From: Coleofasciculus sp. LEGE 07092
GTDB taxonomy: Bacteria; Cyanobacteriota; Cyanobacteriia; Cyanobacteriales; Coleofasciculaceae
Reading direction: 5' to 3'
DNA: 64,000 nucleotides
NCBI RefSeq assembly: GCF_015207375.1
Contig: NZ_JADEWY010000001.1
Location: forward strand, 114,492 to 178,491
Made by a program: the position numbers and the translations under genes. Under the pieces are notes generated by a model, which saw nothing but the letters and a program-made list of their open reading frames with translations, was not told where the DNA came from and did not search any database. Positions 17,429 through 25,598 of this stretch are shown in pieces; within the stretch, counting starts at the first letter, position 1, and each line of letters starts with the position of its first letter.

Positions 17429-17477
17429 TGCCTTGGGGAAAGGAAGTGTGTTTACTTCTTTTCCTTTCCCCAAGGCA
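17429..17477. other. Long perfect hairpin between hydrolase and dioxygenase genes
   Basis: Arms TGCCTTGGGGAAAGGAA (17429-17445) and TTCCTTTCCCCAAGGCA (17461-17477) form a perfect 17-bp stem with a 15-nt loop. No T-run follows, so it is not a classical terminator. It lies 139 bp after the upstream stop and 43 bp before the downstream start. It could be a processing site, an attenuator or a small mobile repeat. Confidence 0.7.
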
Positions 17478-17519
17478 TGGGTTAGAGCAAGTGTATTAAA
17501 TTATCAAAACCCAAAAAAT

Positions 17520-18584
17520 ATGACTCAACAACTCCAAGCTGTAAATCGAGATTGGCTCTCCTCATCTCAGCAACAAGCGAAATTCCTAGACAAAGCTAAA
17601 ATCTTACTGGCAAAATTGAAGAGGAAAGCTACTTGGGAATACAAAGAAGCTTCTTCTCTACCTTCAAAATTAGCCGGAAGTTTTGCCAAAGTTCCTTTCA
17701 TTGAGAAAAATATCCTTTACCCTCGATATATCCAATCTCTCAAAAACCATGAGAGCAAATTGCCTACTCTTGATTCAAGGGATTTAAGGATTGTTGAAGA
17801 GTTGGAGAAAACAGGAATTTACATGACTTCACTAGAATCCCTCGGTATTCCGAATACCCAAAAATTTTTGAAGGCAGCCAAAAAAATTCAAGAAACCCTT
17901 GCCCAAAATACTTCACTCTCAACTCCAAAAGCCAGTCCTACCATTCTTGCCACTCCTGAGCAGTTGATGGAATACCCAGAGATATTTTATTGGGGACTTG
18001 AAGAGCGTCTATTGAAAATCGCTGAAAGGTATCTTGGTGTTCCGGTAGCTTACGATGGCATTTTGTTTACACTGAGTCTCGCTGACGGCAGAGAACATGG
18101 AGTAAGAGTTTGGCATAGAGATCAAGAAGATCGACGTATGCTTAGGGTTTGTCTTTATATCAATGATGTTGACGAAGATGGAGGACCTTTCCAATACTTA
18201 CGGTCAAAAACCAATGAATTGTTGTGTAATTCAATCCAAAATAAATACATCAGTGTGAATGATGAATACCTGCAAAAATTATCTCTCTCTCCTTCCTCAG
18301 ATTCTACGATTACTTGTACAGGTTCAGCAGGTACTGTGATTTTTGTTGATACTGCTCGCAATTTCCATCGCGGCAAACCCCCTACCCAATTAAATCGCTA
18401 CGCCGTCTTTTTTACTTACTTTAGCCGCCGTCCTTGGCACCCTTACTTTTGTCAGCGCTCTGTCTTATCAGGACAATATCTCGATCGCCTGACAGAGAGA
18501 CTCCCAGCCCATCAACGTGCTTGCGTTCATTGGACAGATAGCCTTTCTAAGCTGGTGAAATGGATTCCGAAAAAATTGGTTTAA
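17520..18584 (+). CDS. PhyH-like Fe(II)/2-oxoglutarate dioxygenase family protein
   Basis: 354 residues from ATG 17520 (MTQQLQAVNRDWL). The jelly-roll core shows RVWHRDQEDRRML, with the His-x-Asp iron ligands near residue 198. RVCLYINDVDEDGGPFQYL follows, and ARNFHRGKPP supplies the distal His near 282, with RYAVFFTYFSRRPW carrying the 2-oxoglutarate-binding Arg. This is the phytanoyl-CoA dioxygenase (PhyH) pattern. The N-terminal ~120 residues are helical and not recognised. Longer in-frame starts upstream would pass through the 17429-17477 hairpin and show no homology-like sequence. Substrate is unknown. Confidence 0.75.
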   Translation: MTQQLQAVNRDWLSSSQQQAKFLDKAKILLAKLKRKATWEYKEASSLPSKLAGSFAKVPFIEKNILYPRYIQSLKNHESKLPTLDSRDLRIVEELEKTGIYMTSLESLGIPNTQKFLKAAKKIQETLAQNTSLSTPKASPTILATPEQLMEYPEIFYWGLEERLLKIAERYLGVPVAYDGILFTLSLADGREHGVRVWHRDQEDRRMLRVCLYINDVDEDGGPFQYLRSKTNELLCNSIQNKYISVNDEYLQKLSLSPSSDSTITCTGSAGTVIFVDTARNFHRGKPPTQLNRYAVFFTYFSRRPWHPYFCQRSVLSGQYLDRLTERLPAHQRACVHWTDSLSKLVKWIPKKLV

Positions 18585-18684
18585 GTACTTGGATACAGAT
18601 AATTGTTCAAAATAGATAAGAGAGCCTCTTCATAGTGTTTTCTACACCAGTGAAGTCCATTTAGTTTTTTTACCCACTCCCGTT

Positions 18685-18722
18685 CGACTGACGCTCACGG
18701 ACGTTCGGCGAGCGCTCAGTCG
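18685..18722. repeat. Imperfect inverted repeat in intergenic filler
   Basis: CGACTGACGCTC and GAGCGCTCAGTCG are near-perfect inverted arms around ACGGACGTTCGGC. The left arm and its flank (actcccgttcg, gctgacgctcacgg) also occur at 14299-14325. The region between 18585 and 18776 otherwise holds only repetitive ctactccc units and no gene. Confidence 0.6.
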
Positions 18723-18776
18723 AGGCGTGAAAGCCTACCCCCTACTCCCTACTCCCTACTCACGTAGTTTTTTCCG

Positions 18777-19043
18777 CTACCTTCTGGCTCTTTCATACTT
18801 GAGTTTCATTCCCAGAACCGTTGAGGCGAGTACCAAGGTTGCTAAGTTAGTCACAATGATGGGTAAATCTCGAACTAACGTTCCGTAAATTATCCAGAAA
18901 AATACCCCGGTGCAGAAAGTCAAGAACATTCCTAGGGAAATATCTTTAGCGGATTTAGATTTCCAAGTTTTAATTACTTGAGGCAGAAAAGAGATTGTTG
19001 TTAGGGTTCCTGCTAACAATCCTAGTAGCGTGACAATTTTCAT
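18777..19043 (-). CDS. SemiSWEET sugar transporter (PQ-loop family)
   Basis: 88 residues with three hydrophobic helices. Helix 1 carries the PQ-loop signature TTISFLPQVIKTWKSKSAKDIS (in part), helix 2 has GVFFWIIYGTLV and helix 3 TNLATLVLASTVLGM. A single three-helix bundle of this size is a SemiSWEET, which dimerises to transport sugars by alternating access. The start MKIVTLLGLLAG sits 89 bp from the divergent inositol-phosphatase gene, so the two share a promoter region. Which sugar it carries cannot be read from the sequence. Confidence 0.88.
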   Translation of the reverse strand: MKIVTLLGLLAGTLTTISFLPQVIKTWKSKSAKDISLGMFLTFCTGVFFWIIYGTLVRDLPIIVTNLATLVLASTVLGMKLKYERARR

Positions 19044-19131
19044 TAGGGTTGCATGAGGGGTGACATTATCCTATTTTAGGGGCGATAAGGGCATATTCTC
19101 GATCCGCTTCGTCCCCTATTCCCTTCACCGA

Positions 19132-19932
19132 ATGAAAATGTCAGAAAATCAAGACTCTTGCCACTTAGCTCAACGCTACCTCGCCGCCTGCGCGATCGCT
19201 CGTTGTGCAGGCAAACTTGCCCTGCGTTATTTTGCTGATCTCAGTCAGTTAACGATTGAAGTCAAGGGCATCCAGGATGTTACCAGCAAAGCCGATCACG
19301 ACGTTGAAGAACTCATCATTAGTAACTTAGCCCAAAGCTTCCCTGAAGATGGCTTTTTGGCAGAAGAACGTGGTGGTGTTGCTGGTAGCCAATTTTGGGT
19401 AATTGACCCCATTGATGGCACCTCAAACTTCGTGCGGGGTATCCCCTTTTTTTGCATTGCGATCGCTTATGTTCTAGAAAGACAGATTGAAATAGGTATC
19501 GTCTACGATCCAGTAGCTGACGAGTTATTCGCAGCACGTCGGGGTTGCGGGGCTACTTGCAATGGTAAGCCAATCCAGGTTAGTAAGTGTAGCGAACTGG
19601 CTAAGGCGACTGTAACCTTTGATTTTCACTCCAAAACCCCCATTGATCGCTGCCTTACCATTACTCGGACGTTACTGGAGGCGCATTGTAATACCCGCAG
19701 CCTAGGCGCAGGGGCACTCGCCATCGCTCAGGTTGCCGATGGTCACTTCGACGGCTATTGGAACCTCCATCACTATCCTTGGGATGCTCTAGCGGGCTTG
19801 CTGTTGGTGCAGGAAGCGGGAGGCTGGACGAGTGATTTTTTGGTGGGAAAGGGACTCACTGAGGGCAATCCAGTACTCGTTTGTACGCCAGGAATTCGAG
19901 ACACCCTGATTGCTGCTACTGGTATTCGTTGA
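19132..19932 (+). CDS. Inositol-monophosphatase family phosphatase
   Basis: 266 residues. The family's metal-binding motif 1 is WVIDPIDGTSNFVRG (near residue 106) and motif 2 is YPWDALAGLLLVQEAGG near 218. EERGG supplies the third metal ligand (Glu). Members hydrolyse inositol phosphates, histidinol phosphate, fructose-1,6-bisphosphate or PAP in a Mg-dependent way. The sequence does not discriminate clearly, although the motif spacing fits SuhB/HisN-like enzymes. I chose ATG 19132 (MKMSENQDS). In-frame codons upstream to 19060 would overlap the SemiSWEET promoter region. Confidence 0.85.
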   Translation: MKMSENQDSCHLAQRYLAACAIARCAGKLALRYFADLSQLTIEVKGIQDVTSKADHDVEELIISNLAQSFPEDGFLAEERGGVAGSQFWVIDPIDGTSNFVRGIPFFCIAIAYVLERQIEIGIVYDPVADELFAARRGCGATCNGKPIQVSKCSELAKATVTFDFHSKTPIDRCLTITRTLLEAHCNTRSLGAGALAIAQVADGHFDGYWNLHHYPWDALAGLLLVQEAGGWTSDFLVGKGLTEGNPVLVCTPGIRDTLIAATGIR

Positions 19933-20013
19933 GATGAACTCTGAAACGTGCCATGATCACGGCTGTCGAAGCTTTAGCCCTGAGCGTAGTCGAAGGGCTA
20001 AAGGATTGAACAT

Positions 20014-20484
20014 TTACCCCAAAAACCGACTCAAATCAAACTCCTCTTCCAGTTGGACTGGCTGCACCCGTTCCGCATTCAAAACCAACACCAACCGTTC
20101 AGAATAATCCACGGCTCCTCGCAACTCATCTCGCAAAATTTCTAGCCCCCCATTCGCATACTCCTCAAAAATAAGAATTCGTTCCTCTTCCCATTTCCCA
20201 TCAAATGAGGAAATAATTTTGGCATCTTTTGTTTCAGCCAGTGCCAATAATTTCATCACCACTTCATAGCCTCTGGAAACAAAAATATCGATGCTAATGG
20301 GAGCTGGTTCTTTTTTAGCAATGGCTCCCAAAGGCGATCGCTTCTTCCGTTTGGCACCCAACGCTGCTGCAAACGCGATCGCATCTGCGTAGGTTTGGAA
20401 CGGTCCTGTCGTATCCCCCGATGCTACTAACGCTTTTATCAAATCTGCTTTATCTTTGGCAACTCTAATTCTGCTTGCACCCAT
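20014..20484 (-). CDS. DNA phosphorothioation-associated protein 4 family
   Basis: 156 residues, MGASRIRVAKDKADLIKAL at the start and EEEFDLSRFLG at the end, with YADAIAFAAALGAKRKK, EPAPISIDIFVSRG and IFEEYANGGLEILRDELRG. I recognise these blocks from the dnd_assoc_4 family found beside dnd (phosphorothioate DNA modification) loci in cyanobacteria. No dndB-E or pbe/dptFGH homologue is in the window, so here it is an orphan and may have another role. A TTG at 20505 could add 7 residues. Its stop lies 82 bp from that of the convergent inositol-phosphatase gene. Confidence 0.7.
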   Translation of the reverse strand: MGASRIRVAKDKADLIKALVASGDTTGPFQTYADAIAFAAALGAKRKKRSPLGAIAKKEPAPISIDIFVSRGYEVVMKLLALAETKDAKIISSFDGKWEEERILIFEEYANGGLEILRDELRGAVDYSERLVLVLNAERVQPVQLEEEFDLSRFLG

Positions 20485-20604
20485 TCGTTTTCGTTTGATA
20501 CCCAATTTTCCGGCATCTTAACAGAATGCAGGCATAGAGGTCATATTTTGGCATAGGAGCAAGATAAAGAAATCAAACCGTAGTGCGATCGCGCTTTAGG
20601 TAGG

Positions 20605-20659
20605 GTGGGCAGATTTATAAAGCTGAAGTGCTTATACTATCATTAATTGCTCTGCCCAC
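20605..20659. repeat. Inverted repeat (GTGGGCAGA / TCTGCCCAC)
   Basis: Arms at 20605-20613 and 20651-20659 are perfect inverted 9-mers, with partial pairing beyond them (taggtagg against ccttacgg). The 37-nt interior is AT-rich. The form is typical of small palindromic elements in cyanobacterial intergenic DNA. It lies between the phosphorothioation-associated gene and the GST gene. Confidence 0.6.
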
Positions 20660-20710
20660 CTTACGGTATCTTGGAGTTTATTGCCAGTACTGCAAGATCT
20701 CCGTTAAATC

Positions 20711-21511
20711 CTACTCAATGTCAATGGATGTTGGTGCCGAACCACTGGTTCCAGTCGAGGTTGCCGAAGTCGATGGCTGACGATACTCGCTATAAACGCG
20801 ATCGCGCCAGTTGAAAAAGGTTTCGTAAGCGCTATTATCTGCTAAACCGGGAATGCCTCGTCCTTTGAGAGAGTCCGGCAAATCTAGATAAGGACCCTCT
20901 GGAAACTTGAGAAGCAAGCTTAAACCCGCGACGGCAAAATCCGCCAAGGATGGGGAGTTGCCCACCAGGTAAGCACTTTCTGAGAGCAACAGGCTAAGGG
21001 CTTCCAAGTCTTGCTTGAGACTATCGGTTGCCTGTTTGATTGTGTCAGTGCCAAGCCCAACACCCGTCCCCACAACTTCTAGGAGTTGCGGCGGAACTGC
21101 ACTGACTAGGTTTTTAAAGATATCGGGTGTATCTGACGGCAAAATTGATGCCCGGTAGCTGGGATTTTGACTCAGTGCCCCATACAGTACGGTGCGACTC
21201 TTGACACCAATAGACTGATCCGCCCATTCCTCCATCAGTAGGCACAGTCCCCGTTCTTTGGCTGCTGTGGGAATTAGGGGTCTGTCTGGATACTTACGAT
21301 CTAAATACATTGCGATCGCGGTAGAATCAGCGACTACGGTATCGCCATCTTTTAAGACTGGCACCTTCCTCTGACCAGACAGACGAAACAACTCTAGCTG
21401 TCCGACGCCTGGGGTTACTTCAATCTTGCGATAAGCCAGCCCTTTGTAATCTAGGATAAGGCGTACTTTTTCGGAATATTGCGACAGTTCAAATTGATAC
21501 AACTCCAGCAT
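20711..21511 (-). CDS. Glutathione S-transferase family protein
   Basis: 266 residues. The thioredoxin-like N-terminal domain has LYQFELSQYSEKVRLILDYKG (in part) with a YSEK active-site region, RKVPVLKDGDTVVADSTAIAMYL (glutathione-binding cis-Pro and SNAIL-like motif) and DRKYPDRPLIP. The C-terminal helical domain includes LVGNSPSLADFAVAGLSLLLKF, with the N-capping box. The extension of ~25 residues at the end (SATSTGTSGSAPTS) is low-complexity. The family conjugates or reduces with glutathione; substrate is unknown. Confidence 0.85.
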   Translation of the reverse strand: MLELYQFELSQYSEKVRLILDYKGLAYRKIEVTPGVGQLELFRLSGQRKVPVLKDGDTVVADSTAIAMYLDRKYPDRPLIPTAAKERGLCLLMEEWADQSIGVKSRTVLYGALSQNPSYRASILPSDTPDIFKNLVSAVPPQLLEVVGTGVGLGTDTIKQATDSLKQDLEALSLLLSESAYLVGNSPSLADFAVAGLSLLLKFPEGPYLDLPDSLKGRGIPGLADNSAYETFFNWRDRVYSEYRQPSTSATSTGTSGSAPTSIDIE

Positions 21512-21563
21512 TTTTTACATCCTTAGTAGTAGTTCAGTCAAAACAGTTAATAATTACGAATTA

Positions 21564-22340
21564 TCAAGCGACTTGACGCAAGAGGTTGAGTTCGAGGGGT
21601 TCTGTGGGCTGGGGATCGATAACCTGAGTGGACAAGCCATGCTGTGCGAGTTGCGATCGCAATTCATCCAAGCTGCCGACAGTGTGCAGCACTGAATTCA
21701 GCAATCCATCGTATTTTACGTTACCACCTGCGGCAGTAGGGAGAAATACTTGGGGGCGTACCCATTGAGCCAGTTGCAATGCAGTTTTGTGTCCCTGGAT
21801 AATGGCTCCTAAAAGGGGAAGTTCCAAACTAACTATCGGACTGATCACCACATCGACAGGAGCATAGTCTTTCAACTCGGCAGCAGGATACCCATGAGGT
21901 TCATAGTACAAGCTCATACCGCTATCGATCTCTTTCAACAGATAAGCATTTTCCTGTTGGAAAGGTCCGATGGCAGCTCCTGGTAAAGCGCGAATTTCGA
22001 TACAATTGCCTACCGTAAAGGTTTGACCAAACTGCAAAGGCGTTATCTGGGTATAGCCCAACTCTTCCACCACCTTAACCGCACTGGCAGAACCCACGAC
22101 TGGAATCGTCTTATCCAACTTTTTCAGGGTAGGTTTGTGGGCGTGGTCGTCTAACCCCTGAGACAGGAGAATCAGGTCAATCTTGTCAGGAATGGAATCG
22201 AGTGCGGCAGGTTTGTCTCCTTTAAAAAACCAGGGGAGATTGCCAAAGATAAGGGAATCTACCAACCAGGGGTCAATTAGGATTCGTTGTTGTGCGAGTT
22301 CCAACAGCCAGCTATTGGCTCCGAAATAGGTCAAACGCAT
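21564..22340 (-). CDS. MBL-fold protein lacking the first metal histidines
   Basis: 258 residues from ATG 22340 (MRLTYFGANSWLLEL). It has the metallo-beta-lactamase fold: RILIDPWLVDSL, then IDLILLSQGLDDHAHKPTL where HxHxDH is expected. Here the first two histidines are replaced (S-Q-G-L-D-D-H), leaving the Asp-His pair. Later blocks are LYYEPHGYPA, VVISPIVSLELPLLGAI and VFLPTAAGGNVKYDG. The last lacks the clear final His of metal-dependent hydrolases. The pattern recurs in cyanobacterial homologues as far as I recall, so it may bind one metal or have lost catalysis. The start lies 74 bp from the stop of the upstream biuret-hydrolase-like gene, so they may be co-transcribed. Confidence 0.75.
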   Translation of the reverse strand: MRLTYFGANSWLLELAQQRILIDPWLVDSLIFGNLPWFFKGDKPAALDSIPDKIDLILLSQGLDDHAHKPTLKKLDKTIPVVGSASAVKVVEELGYTQITPLQFGQTFTVGNCIEIRALPGAAIGPFQQENAYLLKEIDSGMSLYYEPHGYPAAELKDYAPVDVVISPIVSLELPLLGAIIQGHKTALQLAQWVRPQVFLPTAAGGNVKYDGLLNSVLHTVGSLDELRSQLAQHGLSTQVIDPQPTEPLELNLLRQVA

Positions 22341-22414
22341 GGCAGTCAAGGAATTGATTAGCTTCCTACAGCTTAACAAAAAGATACAATTCCTCCACCT
22401 GGTGACTGGTGAAA

Positions 22415-23098
22415 TCAGTTGTTAATCGCTTTGATAAAGCGTCTAGAATCAGCAACAGCGCCGAACACTCCTCCCTGCATCTTGATCATTTTCAAAGCCG
22501 CGAGATAATTACCGTAGTCAGTTGCACCTGTGCAGTCAGACAGTACCAAGCATTCATACCCGCGATCATTAGCCTCCCGCATTGTGGTGTGAACACAGAC
22601 ATCGGTAGTAATGCCCATGAGAATAATGTTCTGAATACCCTTACACGGAAGCAACAAGTCTAAATCGGTAGCATAAAATGACCCTTTCCCCGGCTTGTCA
22701 ATTACCGTTTCTCCTGGTAACGGTGCGAGTTCGGGGATGATGTCCCACCCAGGTTCCCCTCTTACCAGAATTCTGCCACAGGGTCCCGGGTCGCCGATAC
22801 CCGCACCAATTTGACGCGAGCGCCATTGTTTATTTTCTGGCAAATCCGATAAGTCAGGCCGATGTCCCTCACGGGTATGCATTACAGGAAATCCTTTCGC
22901 CCGTCCTACCTCTAGCACCTGCTTGATGGGTTCGATTGGCGCACGAGTCAATGATAGGTCATAGCCCATCTTATCGACATAACCCCCAATACCGCAGAAG
23001 TCTGTTTGCATATCAATGACAAGCAATACCGTATTTTCGGGGCGCAAATCTCCGTTATAGGGATAAGGATAGGGCTCAGCTTCAACAAAACGTTTCAT
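22415..23098 (-). CDS. Biuret amidohydrolase-like cysteine hydrolase (isochorismatase superfamily)
   Basis: 227 residues. The catalytic triad is visible: Asp29 ([10 protein letters not shown]), Lys135 ([10 protein letters not shown]) and Cys168 ([15 protein letters not shown]). Their spacing (106 and 33 residues) equals that I recall for the biuret hydrolase BiuH. The N-terminus [16 protein letters not shown] and the segment [16 protein letters not shown] also resemble that group. The reaction would be biuret to allophanate and ammonia. It follows the allophanate-hydrolase-C-domain gene by 31 bp on the same strand, which supports a shared urea/biuret nitrogen-scavenging role (inference). Other amide substrates cannot be excluded. 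Confidence 0.75.
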   Translation of the reverse strand: MKRFVEAEPYPYPYNGDLRPENTVLLVIDMQTDFCGIGGYVDKMGYDLSLTRAPIEPIKQVLEVGRAKGFPVMHTREGHRPDLSDLPENKQWRSRQIGAGIGDPGPCGRILVRGEPGWDIIPELAPLPGETVIDKPGKGSFYATDLDLLLPCKGIQNIILMGITTDVCVHTTMREANDRGYECLVLSDCTGATDYGNYLAALKMIKMQGGVFGAVADSRRFIKAINN

Positions 23099-23129
23099 AA
23101 TAATTGAGTAAAAAGTTAGAAGTCAGGAG

Positions 23130-23525
23130 TCAGGAATTATAATTTTCTGAGGTGATGTAGGCACGCCACCCACGCCATTGGGTAATCTCACTTTGATTTT
23201 CACAGCAAATAGATTCTCCCACGACTCCTAAAATAATTTCGCCATCAGCAAGGCAGATTTTACCAATACACAGTCCAGGAGGTTCCTGTAATAAAATCTG
23301 ACTCAGAGCCTCAACCGGCACCTCCCAAACTTCAACCGCGATCGCACTTCCCCCTTCTCGAACTCGCAGCATTGCTGGATAGCGATCATTAATCGAGAAA
23401 AGTCGATAGGTCGGTTCTGTGGTTGCTTCTCTCACAAAGGTTGCACCCACAGCTTGGAGGTTGCCATTTAACTCCAAACCCCGCATTAGTGTTCCATTTA
23501 CAGCAAATTTTACAGTTTTTGGCAT
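23130..23525 (-). CDS. Stand-alone allophanate hydrolase C-terminal domain (AH_C) protein
   Basis: 131 residues. Sequence blocks VNGTLMRGLELNGNLQAVGA, YRLFSINDRYPAMLRV, AIAVEVWEVPVEAL, EPPGLCIGKICLADG and EITQWRGWRAYI correspond to the gamma-glutamylcyclotransferase-like C-terminal domain of allophanate hydrolase (AtzF/DUR1,2). In fungal and AtzF-type enzymes the amidase domain hydrolyses allophanate. The C-domain handles the resulting N-carboxycarbamate, which decarboxylates. Here no amidase domain is attached or adjacent; the partner gene encodes a biuret hydrolase. It may work with an amidase encoded elsewhere. Confidence 0.75.
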   Translation of the reverse strand: MPKTVKFAVNGTLMRGLELNGNLQAVGATFVREATTEPTYRLFSINDRYPAMLRVREGGSAIAVEVWEVPVEALSQILLQEPPGLCIGKICLADGEIILGVVGESICCENQSEITQWRGWRAYITSENYNS

Positions 23526-24018
23526 TTTTATACGGACAGGTGATAATCCTAATAATTATTGAATTACCAATAATTATCAATCCCAAACGTGCTGGCAGTG
23601 CCGTACACAGAGACGCCAACATTAAGGGTGATGCCAGAATTAGAGTTCCTGGAAACTGACATCTTGCACCAGTTGCAACAGCGCTCAACGAAAAGGCAGT
23701 CAAGGAAGCCCATCCATAGGTAAGGGTGGGAGGAACGACCGCCTGACCGCTATCCTTAGTTTGTTATTGGTAAGTTCAGCCCACTATCCGGTTAAATCTT
23801 TTAATGAGCTTAATTTAGCAATTCTTATTATAATTCTCTATCTTTAGGTACTAGTTTTTGGCAATCTATTAATAAATAAGCCATATTTTTTATGTATATT
23901 GATAGAATAAAAATCAACAAAAGTATCTCTATTGATAGAACCAAAATAGGGTCTATTTAATTGATGATTAGGCATAGAAAACCCAACTCTATTCTGTTAC
24001 AGAAATAGGAAGTAAAGC
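23526..24018. other. Intergenic region with AT-rich hairpin and repeated 10-mers
   Basis: About 490 bp. ATAATTATTG (23552-23561) and CAATAATTAT (23568-23577) form a perfect 10-bp hairpin just upstream of the AH_C gene. In the region before the small secreted-protein gene, ATTGATAGAA occurs twice in direct orientation (23898-23907 and 23931-23940), 33 bp apart, about three helical turns. That could be a regulator site. The minus-strand segment near 23600-23700 reads like a hydrophobic peptide but has no start in register, so I do not call it. Confidence 0.5.
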
Positions 24019-24222
24019 ATGAATCATCAACTGACTGCGATCGCTACAACTGGGGCACTCGTTACCTCGTTTATGTTCGCACCTATTAGCGCCGTGATGG
24101 CAAAGCCAACCAGCAATTCTCTGCCAAACACTTTTTTGCTGGCAAAGTCGGAGGGTAAGCTTCTCAAGAACGTTCCCTTCAGCCTTAGTGAATCAGGTTA
24201 CACAATAGTGGGTAAGGCTTAA
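24019..24222 (+). CDS. Small secreted protein of unknown function
   Basis: 67 residues. MNHQLTAIATTGALVTSF followed by MFAPISAVMA-KP is a clear signal peptide with a predicted cleavage after AVMA. The mature part is about 40 residues (KPTSNSLPNTFLLAKSEGKLL and a short tail ending GYTIVGKA) without cysteines. A purine-rich aggaagtaaagc precedes the ATG, an acceptable ribosome site. I do not recognise a family. Two copies of ATTGATAGAA stand 80-120 bp upstream. Confidence 0.55.
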   Translation: MNHQLTAIATTGALVTSFMFAPISAVMAKPTSNSLPNTFLLAKSEGKLLKNVPFSLSESGYTIVGKA

Positions 24223-24267
24223 CGTTATTTGTTGTTGCCTTTTTAATTTTGACTCTTTAAGTACTTA

Positions 24268-24873
24268 TTAACCCGGTACTGCCATACCCCGCTGCACTGC
24301 CGGACGCTGCTGCACCATCTCGACCCACCGCTTCAGATTGGGATGTTCATTTAGCGTTAGTTCCTGCCATTCATAAATGGCAACCCAAGGATAAATAGCA
24401 ATATCAGCAATTGAATAGTCCCCACAAATACATTCGTTATCTGCCAACTGCTGCTCTAAAACCCCGTAAAGCCGCAGGGTTTCCTTCTCATATCGTTCAA
24501 TTGCATAGGAAATCTTTTCCGGGGCAAACTTCTTGAAGTGGTTGAGTTGACCAAACATTGGTCCGACACTTCCCATCTGAAACATCAGCCACGACAGGAC
24601 TTGAAACCGCTTTTTTTGCTCACTTGGGAGCAGTTTACCTGTTTTTTCGGCTAAATATATTAGAAGAGCACCCGACTCAAATACTGTGATGTCTGTGTCT
24701 CGATCAACAATTGCCGGAATTTTGCTATTGGGATTGATTGCTACATACTCTGGTGAAAACTGTTCGCCTTTGGTGATATCAATCTTGTGGACATTGTAAG
24801 GAAGCTCAACTTCCTCCAACATAATAGAAGCTTTGTGTCCATTGGGAGTGCCGAACGTATAGAGTTCAATCAT
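24268..24873 (-). CDS. Glutathione S-transferase (YfcG/Nu-class-like)
   Basis: 201 residues. MIELYTFGTPNGHKASIMLEE (start, in part) carries the TPNGxK motif of the Nu-class disulfide-bond reductases such as YfcG/YghU. NPNSKIPAIVDRD and VFESGALLIYLAEKTGKLLP complete the glutathione site. The helical domain shows CGDYSIADIAIYPW. Nu-class enzymes bind two glutathiones and reduce disulfides rather than conjugate. It is the second GST in 4 kb and is not closely related to the first. Confidence 0.85.
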   Translation of the reverse strand: MIELYTFGTPNGHKASIMLEEVELPYNVHKIDITKGEQFSPEYVAINPNSKIPAIVDRDTDITVFESGALLIYLAEKTGKLLPSEQKKRFQVLSWLMFQMGSVGPMFGQLNHFKKFAPEKISYAIERYEKETLRLYGVLEQQLADNECICGDYSIADIAIYPWVAIYEWQELTLNEHPNLKRWVEMVQQRPAVQRGMAVPG

Positions 24874-24929
24874 AAGTCTGGGTTAGAATTTCAGGAGTTG
24901 TCGATGTCGCAAAAGCGCGAATAGTAACA

Positions 24930-25598
24930 TTAAGACTGCCCCAGTAGGGATTGTTCATAATTATCTAGCAAATCAGCCGGATCGCGATAAACTACAATAC
25001 AACCCGCTTCTTTTAATTCCGCTTCCGAGAACCCGCCACAAAGAACGCCAATGGTACGCAAATTAATTTTGCCTGCCGCTATAGCATCATAAGGACTATC
25101 CCCTACAACGATCGCATCCTCGGCAGTGATGCCATCTAGCTTATCCAATGCTGCCTGAAAGATATCGGGTTCGGGTTTAGATTTTTCCGAGTCGTCCCCA
25201 GAAGTTGCATCATCTGCCAGACTGTTAATATTCAACAGTTCCTTGTAATGCTCCAAGGTTTTCTTTCTTGAAGAGGAAGCAAGTACAATCTTCTTGCCGT
25301 CAGCTTTCAGACGTTCAAAGAGTTCAGGCACTTTGTCAAACGGACGCACTTGCGATAGCAAGTTTTCCTGATAGTACTCTTTGCGATAGTCAGCAATGGA
25401 ATCGCCGAACCGCTCAAACTCCTCTTGGGAGATAAAATCAGGGATTAACTGGTCGCTACCCATCCCGATTTTATGGCGAAGTTTGTCGTAGGGAAAATCG
25501 TAACCAAAGTGTTTGAACGCCACTTGCCATGCCTGGGCGTGTAAGTCAACTGAATCGACTAGCGTACCATCCACATCAAAAATTACGGCTTTTAACAT
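24930..25598 (-). CDS. HAD-superfamily phosphatase
   Basis: 222 residues. Motif I is VIFDVDGTLVDSVDLHAQAW, with the nucleophile and acid Asp at residues 8 and 10. Motif II is KIVLASSSRKKTLEHYKE, motif III the Lys in SEKSKPEPDIF, and motif IV AIVVGDSPYDAIAAGK. The alpha-helical type I cap lies between motifs I and II. This is the phosphoglycolate phosphatase/beta-phosphoglucomutase-like branch; the precise substrate is not determined. ATG 25598 begins MLKAVIFDV. The GST gene lies 56 bp downstream on the same strand. Confidence 0.85.
   Translation of the reverse strand: MLKAVIFDVDGTLVDSVDLHAQAWQVAFKHFGYDFPYDKLRHKIGMGSDQLIPDFISQEEFERFGDSIADYRKEYYQENLLSQVRPFDKVPELFERLKADGKKIVLASSSRKKTLEHYKELLNINSLADDATSGDDSEKSKPEPDIFQAALDKLDGITAEDAIVVGDSPYDAIAAGKINLRTIGVLCGGFSEAELKEAGCIVVYRDPADLLDNYEQSLLGQS

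Noticed and set aside
23526..23760. Hydrophobic minus-strand frame reading like a transporter C-terminus
   Set aside because: No start codon in register, frame interrupted upstream, and overlaps the AH_C gene in another frame; only a weak remnant at best.
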